NCBI RefSeq assembly: GCF_007827595.1
Contig: NZ_VISR01000004.1
Coordinates: 372,001-436,000, forward strand
DNA length: 64,000 bases
Origin: Streptomyces sp. BK340
GTDB taxonomy: Bacteria; Actinomycetota; Actinomycetes; Streptomycetales; Streptomycetaceae
Reading direction: 5' to 3'
A program made the translations under genes and the position numbers. Positions within the stretch are counted from its first letter, which is position 1; each line of letters starts with the position of its first letter. Positions 39,644 to 48,803 of the stretch are shown here, piece by piece. The notes beneath the pieces were generated by a model that saw only the letters and a list, made by a program, of their open reading frames with translations, ran no database searches and was not told the DNA's origin.

Positions 39644-40735
39644 ATGGATCTCCAGAAGTCCCCGCCCGAGCCGCAGTACCCCGAGGGATGCCTCGCCGTC
39701 GCGATCCGCCTTCCCGTGCGCATCGTCGTGCTCGTGCTGGTGCTTCCCGTGCGCATGGTGTGGGACGCGCTGGTGGTCTGCGGCCGGTTCCTCACCGACA
39801 CAGTGCTGCGTCCGGTGGGGCGCGCGCTGCTGTGGGTCGGCCGGGCGGTCTTCGTGTGGCCGTGGGTGGCGCTGTGGCGCTACGTCCTCGTGCCCGTCGG
39901 GACGGCGCTCGGATGGCTCGGGCACGTCCTCGTCGTCGTACCGCTGCGGTGGCTGTACACCTATGTGCTGACCCCGGTCGGGCGCGCCTTCGCCTGGGCC
40001 GCGCGGGGGATCGGGGCCGGCCTGGAGTGGCTGAACGCGCGTGTGCTCGCGCCGGTGGGCCGGGGTGTCCTCCGGCTGCTGAAGGGAGCGGGCTTCCTGC
40101 TCGGCGCGCTCGGGGCGGGTGTGTTCGCCGCCGTGGCCTGGCTGGTGCGGTACCTGCTCGTCGTCCCCGCGCAGTGGCTGTACGAGTGGGTCCTCGCCCC
40201 GGTCGGGCGGGCGCTGGCATGGGTCGCCGGCGCCGTGGTCACCGCGATCGGCGCGGTCCTGTACTGGACCACCCGCGTCCTGGTCGTCCTGCCCGCCCTC
40301 GCCCTGTGGCGCTGGGTCCTCGCACCCGTCGGCCGATTCCTCGCCGTCGTCGTGCGCGAGGTGGGGAAGGCGCTCGGGCACGCCTGGCGGATCGCGGGGC
40401 GGATCTCGCGCGTCGTCGGCAGGGCCCTCGCGACCCTCTTCCGGTGGATCTTCGTGGAGCCGCTGCGCTGGGTGTACCGCACGGTCCTGACCCCCGTCGG
40501 GCACGTCGTGCGGGACTTCGTCCTGCGGCCCGTCGCCGAGGCCGCGCGCGTGGTGGGGCGGACCGCGCGGCAGGCGCTGACCGCCGCCCGCGACACCGTG
40601 CGGCAGGCCCGCGCGGACCTGAGGCGGATGGTCCTCGGCGAGCCCCGGCAGCCGGTCCCGGTCGACCGGCGGGAACCCACGGGACCCGGGACACGTACTC
40701 TTGGTAGCAGTACGACCGCTCTCACGAAGGACTAG
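39644..40735 (+). CDS. Repeat-rich integral membrane protein
   Basis: A 363-residue protein built mostly of eight repeats around a VLxPVGRAL motif (RPVGRALL, VPVGTALG, TPVGRAFA, APVGRGVL, APVGRALA, APVGRFLA, TPVGHVVR, RPVAEAAR), spaced about 20-60 residues. The repeats are separated by tryptophan- and valine-rich hydrophobic segments, so the chain may span the membrane many times or lie amphipathically on it. A basic C-terminal tail of about 60 residues follows. I recognise no catalytic domain. The start ATG 39644 (MDLQKSPPEPQ) is chosen by the change from noise to coding-like sequence and lacks a strong ribosome binding site. It ends 4 bases before the DUF2344 start. Confidence 0.75.
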   Translation: MDLQKSPPEPQYPEGCLAVAIRLPVRIVVLVLVLPVRMVWDALVVCGRFLTDTVLRPVGRALLWVGRAVFVWPWVALWRYVLVPVGTALGWLGHVLVVVPLRWLYTYVLTPVGRAFAWAARGIGAGLEWLNARVLAPVGRGVLRLLKGAGFLLGALGAGVFAAVAWLVRYLLVVPAQWLYEWVLAPVGRALAWVAGAVVTAIGAVLYWTTRVLVVLPALALWRWVLAPVGRFLAVVVREVGKALGHAWRIAGRISRVVGRALATLFRWIFVEPLRWVYRTVLTPVGHVVRDFVLRPVAEAARVVGRTARQALTAARDTVRQARADLRRMVLGEPRQPVPVDRREPTGPGTRTLGSSTTALTKD

Positions 40736-40739
40736 GACA

Positions 40740-41558
40740 CTGGGCAAGCGACAGCCCGAAGGCCCGCCGCCCGCACCCGCGGTGCAGCGCATCCGACTGC
40801 GCTACACCAAGCGCGGCCGCCTCCGGTTCACCAGCCACCGTGACTTCCAGCGCGCCTTCGAGCGTGCGCTGCGCCGCGCCGAGGTGCCCATGGCGTACTC
40901 GGCGGGGTTCACGCCCCACCCGAAGGTGTCGTACGCCAATGCCGCACCCACCGGCACGGGCAGTGAGGCGGAGTACCTGGAGATCGCGCTGACCGCGTCG
41001 CGCGACCCCGAGACCCTGCGCGATCTGCTCGACGAGTCGCTGCCCACCGGGCTCGACATCGTCGACGCGGTCGAGGCACGGACCTCGGGCCTCGCCGACC
41101 GGCTGACGGCCTCCGTATGGGAGCTGCGGCTGGACGGAGTCGACCCGGTCGAAGCACAGCGCGCGGTCGAGGCCTTCACCGAGGCCGACACCGTCGAGGT
41201 GCAGCGCATGACCAAGAACGGCGTCCGCACCTTCGACGCCCGCCCCGCGGTCGTGCATCTGGAGACGCACAGTTCGACGCCTGATAGGCCCAGCGACCAG
41301 CCCTGTGCGATACTGCGGCTGGTTGTTCGGCACGTGACGCCTGCCGTACGACCCGACGACGTCCTGTCCGGTCTCCGCGCCGTGGCCGACCTGGCGCCGC
41401 CGGTCCCCGCAGCGGTGACCAGGCTGGCGCAGGGGCTGCTCGATGAAGAGACCGGCACGGTGACCGACCCGCTCGCGCCCGACCGCGAGGCAGCCGAGGC
41501 CCTGACGGCCCAACCGGTTGCCGCCGCGACGGCGCCGAAGCCGGAAGGTTCCGCGTAG
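40740..41558 (+). CDS. DUF2344 (TIGR03936) protein beside rne
   Basis: A 272-residue protein, a standard neighbour of RNase E in actinobacteria, with RIRLRYTKRGRLRFTSHRDFQRAF at its front and YSAGFTPHPKVSYANAAPTG. The family often sits beside the radical SAM protein TIGR03960, which is not seen here. The best start is CTG 40740: GAAGGA (40726-40731) lies 8 bases before it, and translation gives LGKRQPEGPPP, matching what I recall of homologue starts (VGKRQPEG). The open frame extends to TTG 40701, but that overlaps the upstream gene and has no ribosome binding site. A CTG start would limit translation. The function is unknown. Confidence 0.85.
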   Translation: MGKRQPEGPPPAPAVQRIRLRYTKRGRLRFTSHRDFQRAFERALRRAEVPMAYSAGFTPHPKVSYANAAPTGTGSEAEYLEIALTASRDPETLRDLLDESLPTGLDIVDAVEARTSGLADRLTASVWELRLDGVDPVEAQRAVEAFTEADTVEVQRMTKNGVRTFDARPAVVHLETHSSTPDRPSDQPCAILRLVVRHVTPAVRPDDVLSGLRAVADLAPPVPAAVTRLAQGLLDEETGTVTDPLAPDREAAEALTAQPVAAATAPKPEGSA

Positions 41559-41820
41559 GGACGGACGTCGTAGCGCCGCCCTCGTACTCGGGAGCCACCT
41601 GGGTCGGGCAGCGCACCGACCAGAAGACTTTCGCCAGGCCGTACCGACAAGGCGTACGGAACCGGCGAGACAGGACACAGAGTGCTCCCGTGCGGCGCCC
41701 GCGCCCCGGACGGCGGCCACTGCGCATCGCGCGGGCCGCGGACGTCAACGGCGGACGGTCCTTGGAGACCGACGCCGGACCAGGCGCGGCGCCCGGGAGC
41801 CTGACGGGAGAAACGCCCGC

Positions 41821-44800
41821 ATGCTCGAGCCGACCGAGCCCCGCGAGGGCTCCGAACTGAACACACCGAGCGACACCCTGCCGCCGCGCAGGCGTCGCCG
41901 TGCCTCTTCTCGCCCGGCGGGTCCGCCCGTCGCGGCCGAGGCACCCACCGAGGTCACCGTGCCGGCCATACCGGCAGCGGAGGCCGAGGAGATCACCGAG
42001 GAGCAGGCCGCGACCGTCGAGGCGCCCCCCGCCGTCGAGGAGCCCGCGCCCGCCGCTCGTACCACCCGCCGCCGCGCCACACGGCGTGCGTCCGCACCCG
42101 CCGGGGCACCCGCGGCTGCCGAGACCGTGGAGACGGTTGTCACGGCTGACACGGCTGACACGGCTGTTGCGACCGTTGCCGCCGAGGCCGTTGAGCCGGC
42201 TGAAGCCGTCGAGGCCGTCGAAGAGGTCGCGCCCGCACCCCGTACCCGCCGCCGTGCCACCCGCCGCGCCTCCGCGCCGGCCGGGGCTCCGGCCGCGGCC
42301 GAGGCCGAGGAGAAGACCGAGGTGAAGGCCGAGGAGAAGGCGGCGGCCGAGACCGCGCCCGCCGCCGACGTGGAGACCGCGCCCGCCGTCGAGGCGGAGG
42401 CCGCGCCCGCCGCCCGTCCGCGCCGTCGTGCCACCCGCCGCGCATCCGCTCCCGCCGGTGCGCCGCAGGCCGCCGAGGCCCCCGAGTCCGCGCCCGCCGC
42501 TGAGGCGCCGGTCGCCGAGGCCGCCGTGGAGGTCCCCGCGGCCGAGACCGCGCCCGCGGTCGAGGCGGAGGCCGCGCCCGCCGCTCGTACGCGTCGTCGT
42601 GCCACCCGCCGGGCGTCCGCGCCCGCCGGCGCCGCGGCCGAGGCCGTCGAGACCGTCGTGCCGGCCGCTGCCGCCGCGCCCGGCGCCGAGGCCGTGGAAG
42701 AGCCCGCGGCTGCCGAGACCGTCGAGGCCGCTGAGGCCCCCGCGGCGGCCGACGTCGCCGAAGAGGCCGCGCCTCGCCGTACCCGCCGCCGCGCCACCCG
42801 CCAGGTCTCCGCGCCCGTCGGTGCTCCGGCGACCGCCGAGGCCCCTGTGGTCGCCGAGCAGGCCGCCGCCGAGGAGGCCGAGACCGCCGAGCCCGTCGCC
42901 GTCCAGGCCACCGCCGAGGGTGCGCCGCGCCGTCGCCGCCGGGTCGTGCGACAGGCCGCGAGCGGGTTCTCCGCGCCCGCGCACTCCGCGGCCGCCGAGG
43001 CCGAGGCCGAGGCCGATGCACCGCGTCGCCCGGCCCGCCCCGCCGTGGCCGTGTTCCAGGCGCCGGTGTTCGCCGAGCCGAAGTTCCAGACGCCCGAGCG
43101 GGCCGCCGCCGAGGCCGCTGCCGAGGCCGCCGGGACGGAGGAGACCGAGAAGACCGCGGAGCCCGCGGAGACCGCCGGGACCGGGACGTACGCGGAGGAG
43201 CGCGCCGAAGCCGGCTCGCGCCGCCGCCGTCGCCGCCGTGGCGCCGCCTTCGCCGAGGAGCCGCAGGCCGTCGAGGCCGCCACCGAGGACGAGGAGCCGG
43301 AGGAGGCCGAGGAGGCCGCCGCCGAGGACCTCGCCGAGGGCGACGAGACCGAAGAGGCCGAGGGCGCCGAGGAGGCCGGCTCGCGCCGCCGCCGTCGCCG
43401 GGGCGGCCGTCGCCGTCGCCGCGGTGACGCCGTCGAGGGCGAGGCCGGTGAGGGCGGGGACGCCGAGGCCGACGAACTGGCCGCCGAGCAGGCCGCCCAG
43501 GACGCCGAGGACACCGTCGAGCAGGAGGAGGAGGACGCCGAGGACGCGCGCGACGAGTCCGGCTCCTCCAGCAGCCGTCGCCGCCGTCGCCGTCGTCGTC
43601 GCGCCGGTGACACCTCCGTCGACACCGAGCCCGACGAGACCGACCCGGAGCGCACGGTCGTCAAGGTCCGCGAGCCCCGCAAGCCCGCCGAGCCGTCCGA
43701 CGAGGTGCAGTCCATCAAGGGCTCGACCCGTCTGGAGGCGAAGAAGCAGCGCCGCCGCGAGGGCCGTGAGCAGGGCCGCCGACGCGTTCCGATCATCACC
43801 GAGGCCGAGTTCCTGGCCCGCCGCGAGGCCGTCGAGCGCGTGATGGTCGTGCGCCAGCACGGCGAGCGCACGCAGATCGGTGTCCTCGAGGACGGCGTGC
43901 TGGTCGAGCACTACGTCAACAAGGAGCAGGCCACCTCGTACGTCGGCAACGTCTACCTGGGCAAGGTCCAGAACGTGCTGCCGTCGATGGAGGCCGCCTT
44001 CATCGACATCGGCAAGGGCCGCAACGCCGTCCTGTACGCCGGTGAGGTCAACTTCGAGGCGCTGGGCATGGCCAACGGCCCGCGTCGCATCGAGTCCGCC
44101 CTGAAGTCCGGCCAGTCGGTCCTCGTCCAGGTGACGAAGGACCCGATCGGTCACAAGGGCGCCCGTCTGACCAGCCAGGTCTCCCTGCCGGGCCGTTACC
44201 TCGTGTACGTGCCCGAGGGCTCGATGACCGGCATCAGCCGCAAGCTGCCCGACACCGAGCGCGCGCGTCTGAAGACCATCCTCAAGAAGATCGTCCCCGA
44301 GGACGCGGGCGTCATCGTGCGCACCGCCGCCGAGGGCGCGAGCGAGGAGGAGCTGCGCCGGGACGTGGAGCGGCTGCAGGCGCAGTGGGAGGACATCCAG
44401 AAGAAGGCGAAGAGCGGCAACGCTCCGACGCTGCTGTACGGCGAGCCGGACATGACCGTCCGGGTCGTGCGCGACATCTTCAACGAGGACTTCTCCAAGG
44501 TCGTCGTCAGCGGTGACGAGGCCTGGCAGACGATCCACGGGTACGTCTCCCATGTGGCCCCGGACCTGGCCGAGCGGCTGTCGAAGTGGACCTCCGAGGT
44601 CGACGCCTTCGCCACCTACCGGATCGACGAGCAGCTCGCCAAGGCGCTGGACCGCAAGGTCTGGCTGCCCAGCGGCGGTTCGCTGGTGATCGACCGGACC
44701 GAGGCGATGGTCGTCGTCGACGTCAACACCGGCAAGTTCACCGGCCAGGGCGGCAACCTGGAGGAGACGGTCACCAGGAACAACCTGGAGGCGGCCGAGG

Positions 44801-46077
44801 AGATCGTGCGCCAGCTGCGGCTGCGCGACCTCGGCGGCATCATCGTCATCGACTTCATCGACATGGTCCTGGAGTCGAACCGGGACCTGGTGCTGCGCCG
44901 CCTGCTGGAGTGCCTGGGCCGCGACCGTACGAAGCACCAGGTCGCCGAGGTGACCTCGCTGGGCCTGGTCCAGATGACCCGCAAGCGGGTCGGCCAGGGC
45001 CTGCTGGAGTCCTTCTCCGAGACCTGCGTCCACTGCAACGGCCGTGGCGTCATCGTCCACATGGAGCAGCCGACCGCGGTCGGCGGCGGTGGCGGCGGCA
45101 AGCGCAAGAAGCGCGGGCGCGGCGGTGACGGGCAGCTGCCCGAGCACGAGGTCGCCGCGGTGGCCGTGGAGACGGGCGAGGCCGTCGAGCCCGCGGCGGA
45201 GACCGTCGTCGAGGTCGCCGCTGAGCTGGCCGAGCCGGTCGCCCTGCCCGCCCCCGACTTCGCGCCGGACGAGGAGCTGTACAGCAGCGTCGCCGAGGCG
45301 GAGGCGGCGGCCGGCCGTGGCCGTTCGCGTCGCCGCGTCAGCCGTCGGGCCTCGGCCCCGGCCGGTGCGCCGAAGGCCGAGCGCCGCAGGGCCGGGAAGG
45401 CCACCGAGGCCACCGAGGCCGCGGAGACCGCCGAGGTCGTCGTGCCCGCCGAGGAGGCCGTGCTGCCCGCACAGCCGGAGCCGGTGGTCGAGGCGCAGGC
45501 CGAGCCGGTCGCCGCGGCGGCCCCGGAGCCCGCTGCCGAGGAGGCCGCGCCCAAGGGCCGTACGCGTCGTCGGGCGACCCGGAAGGTGTCCGCGCCGGCC
45601 GGTTCCCCGGCGGGCGCGGAGGCGGCCGTGGTGACGGTCGCCGAGACCGCGCCCGAGGCGCCGGTGGAGCAGCCCGAGGCCGAGGCCCCGGCTCCGGTCG
45701 AGGAGGCGCCCGCCGAGAGCGCCGCCCCGGCCCGCCCGCGGCGCCGTGCCGTGCGCAAGGCCACCGCGCCGACCACGTCCGAGGAGACGGCCGTCGTGGT
45801 CGTCCCGGCCACCGCGCCGGAGGCGGCTGCCGCCGAGGCGCCCGCTGTCGAGGCGGCGGAGGAGGCGGTCGAGGAGGCCGTGCCGGCCAAGAAGACCGCC
45901 CGCAAGGCGGCCAAGAAGGCGACGGCGAAGAAGGCCGCAACCAAGAAGACCGTGGCCAAGAAGACGGCCGCCAAGAAGACGACGGCCAAGAAGGCGGCCA
46001 AGACCGCCAAGACGGCCGCCGCCAAGTCGACGGCGAAGAAGACCACCACGGTCTCCGCCGCCGCCGACGAGAGCTGA
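41821..46077 (+). CDS. rne: Ribonuclease E/G (RNase ES)
   Basis: A 1418-residue endoribonuclease that processes and degrades RNA and can organise a degradosome. The catalytic core is central: an S1 RNA-binding domain from about residue 675 (GVLEDGVLVEHYVNKEQ, FIDIGKGRNAVL), the RNase E/G nuclease region with VVDVNTGKFTG and FIDMVLE, and the zinc-link CVHCNGRG near residue 1068. This arrangement with long extensions on both sides is the Streptomyces form. The N-terminal ~670 residues are Ala/Glu/Pro-rich with repeated basic RRRATRRASAPAGA blocks and further arginine-rich stretches. The C-terminal ~340 residues repeat that block and end in a lysine/alanine histone-H1-like tail. Start ATG 41821. 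A GGGAG lies about 12 bases upstream. The 262-base leader before it has no gene. Confidence 0.97.
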   Translation: MLEPTEPREGSELNTPSDTLPPRRRRRASSRPAGPPVAAEAPTEVTVPAIPAAEAEEITEEQAATVEAPPAVEEPAPAARTTRRRATRRASAPAGAPAAAETVETVVTADTADTAVATVAAEAVEPAEAVEAVEEVAPAPRTRRRATRRASAPAGAPAAAEAEEKTEVKAEEKAAAETAPAADVETAPAVEAEAAPAARPRRRATRRASAPAGAPQAAEAPESAPAAEAPVAEAAVEVPAAETAPAVEAEAAPAARTRRRATRRASAPAGAAAEAVETVVPAAAAAPGAEAVEEPAAAETVEAAEAPAAADVAEEAAPRRTRRRATRQVSAPVGAPATAEAPVVAEQAAAEEAETAEPVAVQATAEGAPRRRRRVVRQAASGFSAPAHSAAAEAEAEADAPRRPARPAVAVFQAPVFAEPKFQTPERAAAEAAAEAAGTEETEKTAEPAETAGTGTYAEERAEAGSRRRRRRRGAAFAEEPQAVEAATEDEEPEEAEEAAAEDLAEGDETEEAEGAEEAGSRRRRRRGGRRRRRGDAVEGEAGEGGDAEADELAAEQAAQDAEDTVEQEEEDAEDARDESGSSSSRRRRRRRRRAGDTSVDTEPDETDPERTVVKVREPRKPAEPSDEVQSIKGSTRLEAKKQRRREGREQGRRRVPIITEAEFLARREAVERVMVVRQHGERTQIGVLEDGVLVEHYVNKEQATSYVGNVYLGKVQNVLPSMEAAFIDIGKGRNAVLYAGEVNFEALGMANGPRRIESALKSGQSVLVQVTKDPIGHKGARLTSQVSLPGRYLVYVPEGSMTGISRKLPDTERARLKTILKKIVPEDAGVIVRTAAEGASEEELRRDVERLQAQWEDIQKKAKSGNAPTLLYGEPDMTVRVVRDIFNEDFSKVVVSGDEAWQTIHGYVSHVAPDLAERLSKWTSEVDAFATYRIDEQLAKALDRKVWLPSGGSLVIDRTEAMVVVDVNTGKFTGQGGNLEETVTRNNLEAAEEIVRQLRLRDLGGIIVIDFIDMVLESNRDLVLRRLLECLGRDRTKHQVAEVTSLGLVQMTRKRVGQGLLESFSETCVHCNGRGVIVHMEQPTAVGGGGGGKRKKRGRGGDGQLPEHEVAAVAVETGEAVEPAAETVVEVAAELAEPVALPAPDFAPDEELYSSVAEAEAAAGRGRSRRRVSRRASAPAGAPKAERRRAGKATEATEAAETAEVVVPAEEAVLPAQPEPVVEAQAEPVAAAAPEPAAEEAAPKGRTRRRATRKVSAPAGSPAGAEAAVVTVAETAPEAPVEQPEAEAPAPVEEAPAESAAPARPRRRAVRKATAPTTSEETAVVVVPATAPEAAAAEAPAVEAAEEAVEEAVPAKKTARKAAKKATAKKAATKKTVAKKTAAKKTTAKKAAKTAKTAAAKSTAKKTTTVSAAADES

Positions 46078-46086
46078 ACCCGCTGA

Positions 46087-46125
46087 GCGGTGTGCGGCCG
46101 GTCCGTGTGACCGGCCGCATACCGC
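46087..46125 (+). terminator. Terminator after rne
   Basis: A hairpin with 10 perfect pairs (GCGGCCGGTC 46094-46103, GACCGGCCGC 46109-46118), 5-base loop, extended outside a 2x2 internal loop by GCGGT/ACCGC (46087-46091, 46121-46125). It begins 10 bases after the rne stop codon. Confidence 0.85.
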
Positions 46126-46141
46126 GGGGGCCCGGCCCGGT

Positions 46142-46171
46142 TTGACCCCTTCGGCCGTGGCCCCGTAACCT
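46142..46171 (+). promoter_or_regulatory. Predicted rplU-rpmA promoter
   Basis: TTGACC (46142-46147) and TAACCT (46166-46171) with an 18-base spacer match the vegetative HrdB-type -35 and -10 boxes. It lies just after the rne terminator and about 147 bases before the L21 start, leaving a long leader that contains a hairpin. Confidence 0.65.
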
Positions 46172-46220
46172 TGACCGTCGGCGTGTCCACTGAACGCGCC
46201 ACATCCCCGTAAACCTCTTC

Positions 46221-46246
46221 CTCCCGGGCACACGGTTGGCCGGGAG
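46221..46246 (+). promoter_or_regulatory. Hairpin in the rplU leader
   Basis: A hairpin with 7 pairs (CTCCCGG 46221-46227, CCGGGAG 46240-46246) in the 5' leader of rplU. L21 leaders are known autoregulatory elements in some bacteria. Whether this stem has that role cannot be told from the sequence. Confidence 0.4.
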
Positions 46247-46317
46247 AGGTCGTTCCTGCTGTTCCTGGGCGGCTGGCCTTCGGGGGTGCCGTTTCTTCGA
46301 GCGAAAGAGAGATCCGC

Positions 46318-46638
46318 GTGTACGCCATCGTGCGCAGCGGTGGTCGCCAGCACAAGGTTGCTGTCGGCGACATCGTTGAGGTTGACAAGATTTCCACTGC
46401 CAAGGTTGGCGACACGGTCGAGCTCTCGACCCTGCTCGTTGTCGACGGCGACGCTGTGACCAGCGACCCGTGGGTGCTGGCCGGCATCAAGGTCCAGGCC
46501 GAGGTCGTGGACCACCACAAGGGCCAGAAGATCGACATTCTGCGCTACAAGAACAAGACCGGCTACCGCCGTCGTCAGGGCCACCGCCAGCAGTACACGG
46601 CGATCAAGGTCACGTCGATCCCCGCGGCTGCGAAGTAA
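46318..46638 (+). CDS. rplU: 50S ribosomal protein L21
   Basis: A 106-residue ribosomal protein, full length. The front [18 protein letters not shown] and the end [20 protein letters not shown] are conserved L21 sequences that contact 23S rRNA. It starts at GTG 46318 with GAAAGAGAG about 7 bases upstream. It is followed by rpmA after 14 bases, so the pair is co-transcribed, as in most bacteria. Confidence 0.99.
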   Translation: MYAIVRSGGRQHKVAVGDIVEVDKISTAKVGDTVELSTLLVVDGDAVTSDPWVLAGIKVQAEVVDHHKGQKIDILRYKNKTGYRRRQGHRQQYTAIKVTSIPAAAK

Positions 46639-46652
46639 GGGACTGAGGAGAC

Positions 46653-46907
46653 ATGGCACACAAGAAGGGCGCATCGTCCACCCGGAACGGTCGCGACTCC
46701 AATGCCCAGCGGCTCGGCGTGAAGCGCTTCGGCGGTCAGGTCGTGAACGCTGGTGAGATCCTGGTCCGCCAGCGCGGCACCCACTTCCACCCGGGCGCCG
46801 GTGTCGGCCGCGGCGGCGACGACACGCTGTTCGCGCTGCAGGCCGGTGCGGTGGAGTTCGGCAGCCACCGTGGCCGCAAGGTCGTGAACATCGTTCCGGT
46901 CGCCTGA
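46653..46907 (+). CDS. rpmA: 50S ribosomal protein L27
   Basis: An 84-residue ribosomal protein near the peptidyl-transferase centre. [16 protein letters not shown] is the typical flexible N-terminus and [18 protein letters not shown] the core. There is no N-terminal cleavage extension like that of Firmicutes, so the mature protein starts at Met or Ala2. The ribosome binding site is GGACTGAGGAG upstream. It is followed by a terminator, which separates it from obg. Confidence 0.99.
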   Translation: MAHKKGASSTRNGRDSNAQRLGVKRFGGQVVNAGEILVRQRGTHFHPGAGVGRGGDDTLFALQAGAVEFGSHRGRKVVNIVPVA

Positions 46908-46925
46908 CCGGACGTTCACTTCGCG

Positions 46926-46965
46926 AGGCGGACCTCACTTCCCGGTCGGGAAGGCGGGTCCGCCT
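46926..46965 (+). terminator. Terminator after rpmA
   Basis: A two-part hairpin: outer AGGCGGACC/GGTCCGCCT (46926-46934, 46957-46965) and inner CTTCCC/GGGAAG (46938-46943, 46948-46953), followed by a short TTTCGC. It begins 19 bases after the rpmA stop. Confidence 0.75.
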
Positions 46966-47031
46966 TTCGCTTGTTTCCCATGGAAACGCAGCAAGCAGAG
47001 AAACACCTGTACTCACTGGAGGCACTGAACC

Positions 47032-48480
47032 ATGACCACCTTCGTGGACCGCGTCGAACTGCATGTCGCCGCGGGTAACGGAGGCCACGGCTGTGCCTCC
47101 GTTCACCGTGAGAAGTTCAAGCCGCTCGGCGGCCCGGACGGCGGCAACGGCGGCCGTGGCGGTGACGTCATCCTGACCGTGGACCAGTCGATCACCACGC
47201 TCCTGGACTACCACCACTCCCCGCACCGCAAGGCCACCAACGGCAAGCCCGGCGAGGGCGGCAACCGCTCCGGCAAGGACGGCGAGGACCTGGTCCTGCC
47301 GGTGCCGGACGGCACCGTCGTCCTGGACAGCGCGGGCAACGTGCTCGCCGACCTGGTCGGCCACGGCACCTCGTACATCGCGGCGCAGGGCGGCCGTGGC
47401 GGCCTCGGCAACGCGGCGCTGGCGAGCGCCCGCCGCAAGGCGCCCGGCTTCGCGCTGCTGGGCGTGCCCGGGGACCTGCAGGACATCGTCCTGGAGCTGA
47501 AGACGGTCGCCGACGTGGCCCTGGTGGGCTACCCGAGCGCGGGCAAGTCCTCGCTGATCTCCGTGCTCAGCGCGGCCAAGCCGAAGATCGCGGACTACCC
47601 GTTCACCACCCTCGTCCCGAACCTGGGCGTGGTGACCGCCGGCTCGACCGTCTACACCATCGCCGACGTGCCCGGTCTGATCCCGGGTGCCAGCCAGGGC
47701 AGGGGCCTCGGCCTGGAGTTCCTGCGGCACGTGGAGCGGTGCAGTGTGCTCGTGCACGTACTGGACACCGCGACCCTGGAGTCCGACCGCGACCCGGTCT
47801 CCGACCTCGACATCATCGAGGAGGAGCTGCGGCAGTACGGCGGCCTCGGCGACCGTCCCCGCATCGTCGTCCTGAACAAGATCGACGTGCCGGACGGCAA
47901 GGACCTCGCCGAGATGGTCCGCCCCGACCTGGAGGCGCGTGGCTACCGCGTCTTCGAGGTGTCCGCGGTGGCGCACATCGGGCTGCGGGAGCTGTCGTTC
48001 GCCCTCGGTGACCTGGTCGGCAGGGCGCGCGCCGCGAAGCCGAAGGAGGAGGCGACGCGGATCGTCATCCGGCCCAAGGCCGTGGACGACGCGGGCTTCA
48101 CGGTCGTCCGCGAGGAGATCGAGGGGGAGCCGCTGTTCCGGGTGCGCGGCGAGAAGCCGGAGCGCTGGGTCCGCCAGACCGACTTCAACAACGACGAGGC
48201 CGTCGGCTACCTCGCCGACCGGCTCAACCGCCTCGGCGTCGAGGAGCGGCTGATGAAGGCGGGTGCCCGGGCGGGCGACGGCGTCGCCATCGGCCCCGAG
48301 GAGAACGCGGTCGTCTTCGACTGGGAGCCGACGGTCATGGCGGGCGCGGAGATGCTCGGCCGGCGTGGCGAGGACCACCGCTTCGAGGAGCCGCGGCCCG
48401 CGGCGCAGCGCCGCCGTGACAAGCAGGCCGAGCGGGACGATACGCAGCGCGCGTACGACGAGTTCGACCCGTTCGAGTAG
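47032..48480 (+). CDS. obg: GTPase Obg/CgtA
   Basis: A 482-residue essential ribosome-associated GTPase. It has the glycine-rich Obg fold (1-~157, [12 protein letters not shown]), the G domain with P-loop GYPSAGKSS (near residue 165), DVPGLIPGA, and NKID (near 283), and a C-terminal OCT domain (about 355-430). A charged C-terminal tail of about 50 residues is typical of Streptomyces. It acts in large-subunit assembly and, in Streptomyces, in the control of sporulation and development. The start ATG 47032 has a GGAGGC stretch about 8 bases upstream. It has its own spacing after the rpmA terminator, so a separate promoter is likely in 46966-47031. Confidence 0.98.
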   Translation: MTTFVDRVELHVAAGNGGHGCASVHREKFKPLGGPDGGNGGRGGDVILTVDQSITTLLDYHHSPHRKATNGKPGEGGNRSGKDGEDLVLPVPDGTVVLDSAGNVLADLVGHGTSYIAAQGGRGGLGNAALASARRKAPGFALLGVPGDLQDIVLELKTVADVALVGYPSAGKSSLISVLSAAKPKIADYPFTTLVPNLGVVTAGSTVYTIADVPGLIPGASQGRGLGLEFLRHVERCSVLVHVLDTATLESDRDPVSDLDIIEEELRQYGGLGDRPRIVVLNKIDVPDGKDLAEMVRPDLEARGYRVFEVSAVAHIGLRELSFALGDLVGRARAAKPKEEATRIVIRPKAVDDAGFTVVREEIEGEPLFRVRGEKPERWVRQTDFNNDEAVGYLADRLNRLGVEERLMKAGARAGDGVAIGPEENAVVFDWEPTVMAGAEMLGRRGEDHRFEEPRPAAQRRRDKQAERDDTQRAYDEFDPFE

Positions 48481-48803
48481 TCGCTCGCACCACCCGGGCC
48501 GAGAAGGTGAGCGCCGGGCATCGCTCCTGCGGTGTCCCGGTGCCGGGCACACCTGCGGCGAATGGCCGGATCGGCTCGGGATTCGCCCGCTAACTCCCGT
48601 TACCGTAGGCATCTCCTGACATGCAGTGAGACCCGTTGCGGCAAGGTCACGTTCCATCCGTGGTTCCTGTGTCGCGGCGGGTCTTCTGTTGTCTGCCTGT
48701 TTGTCATGCACGCGAATGCTCTCGTTCAGCGGGCGGGACGTCCGGCCGTGGGAGCTTCCGAAGGTCCGGGCCCAAGAGGCCTCCGTGGCAAGGGAGTCAG
48801 CGA
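48481..48803 (+). other. Intergenic region between obg and phoD
   Basis: A 323-base gap. It holds a modest hairpin (GGTGT and ACACC arms, 48531-48553) that may end the obg transcript. AT-richer sequence around 48690-48730 includes TTGTCATGC and GTTCAGCGG at a 22-base distance, which faintly recalls Pho-box half-sites. I would not call a PhoP site on this alone. No gene is visible. Confidence 0.35.

Noticed and set aside
48660-48735. Possible Pho box before phoD
   Set aside because: Only two weak half-site-like words at about the right spacing. They fall short of the known direct-repeat consensus, so I did not call it.
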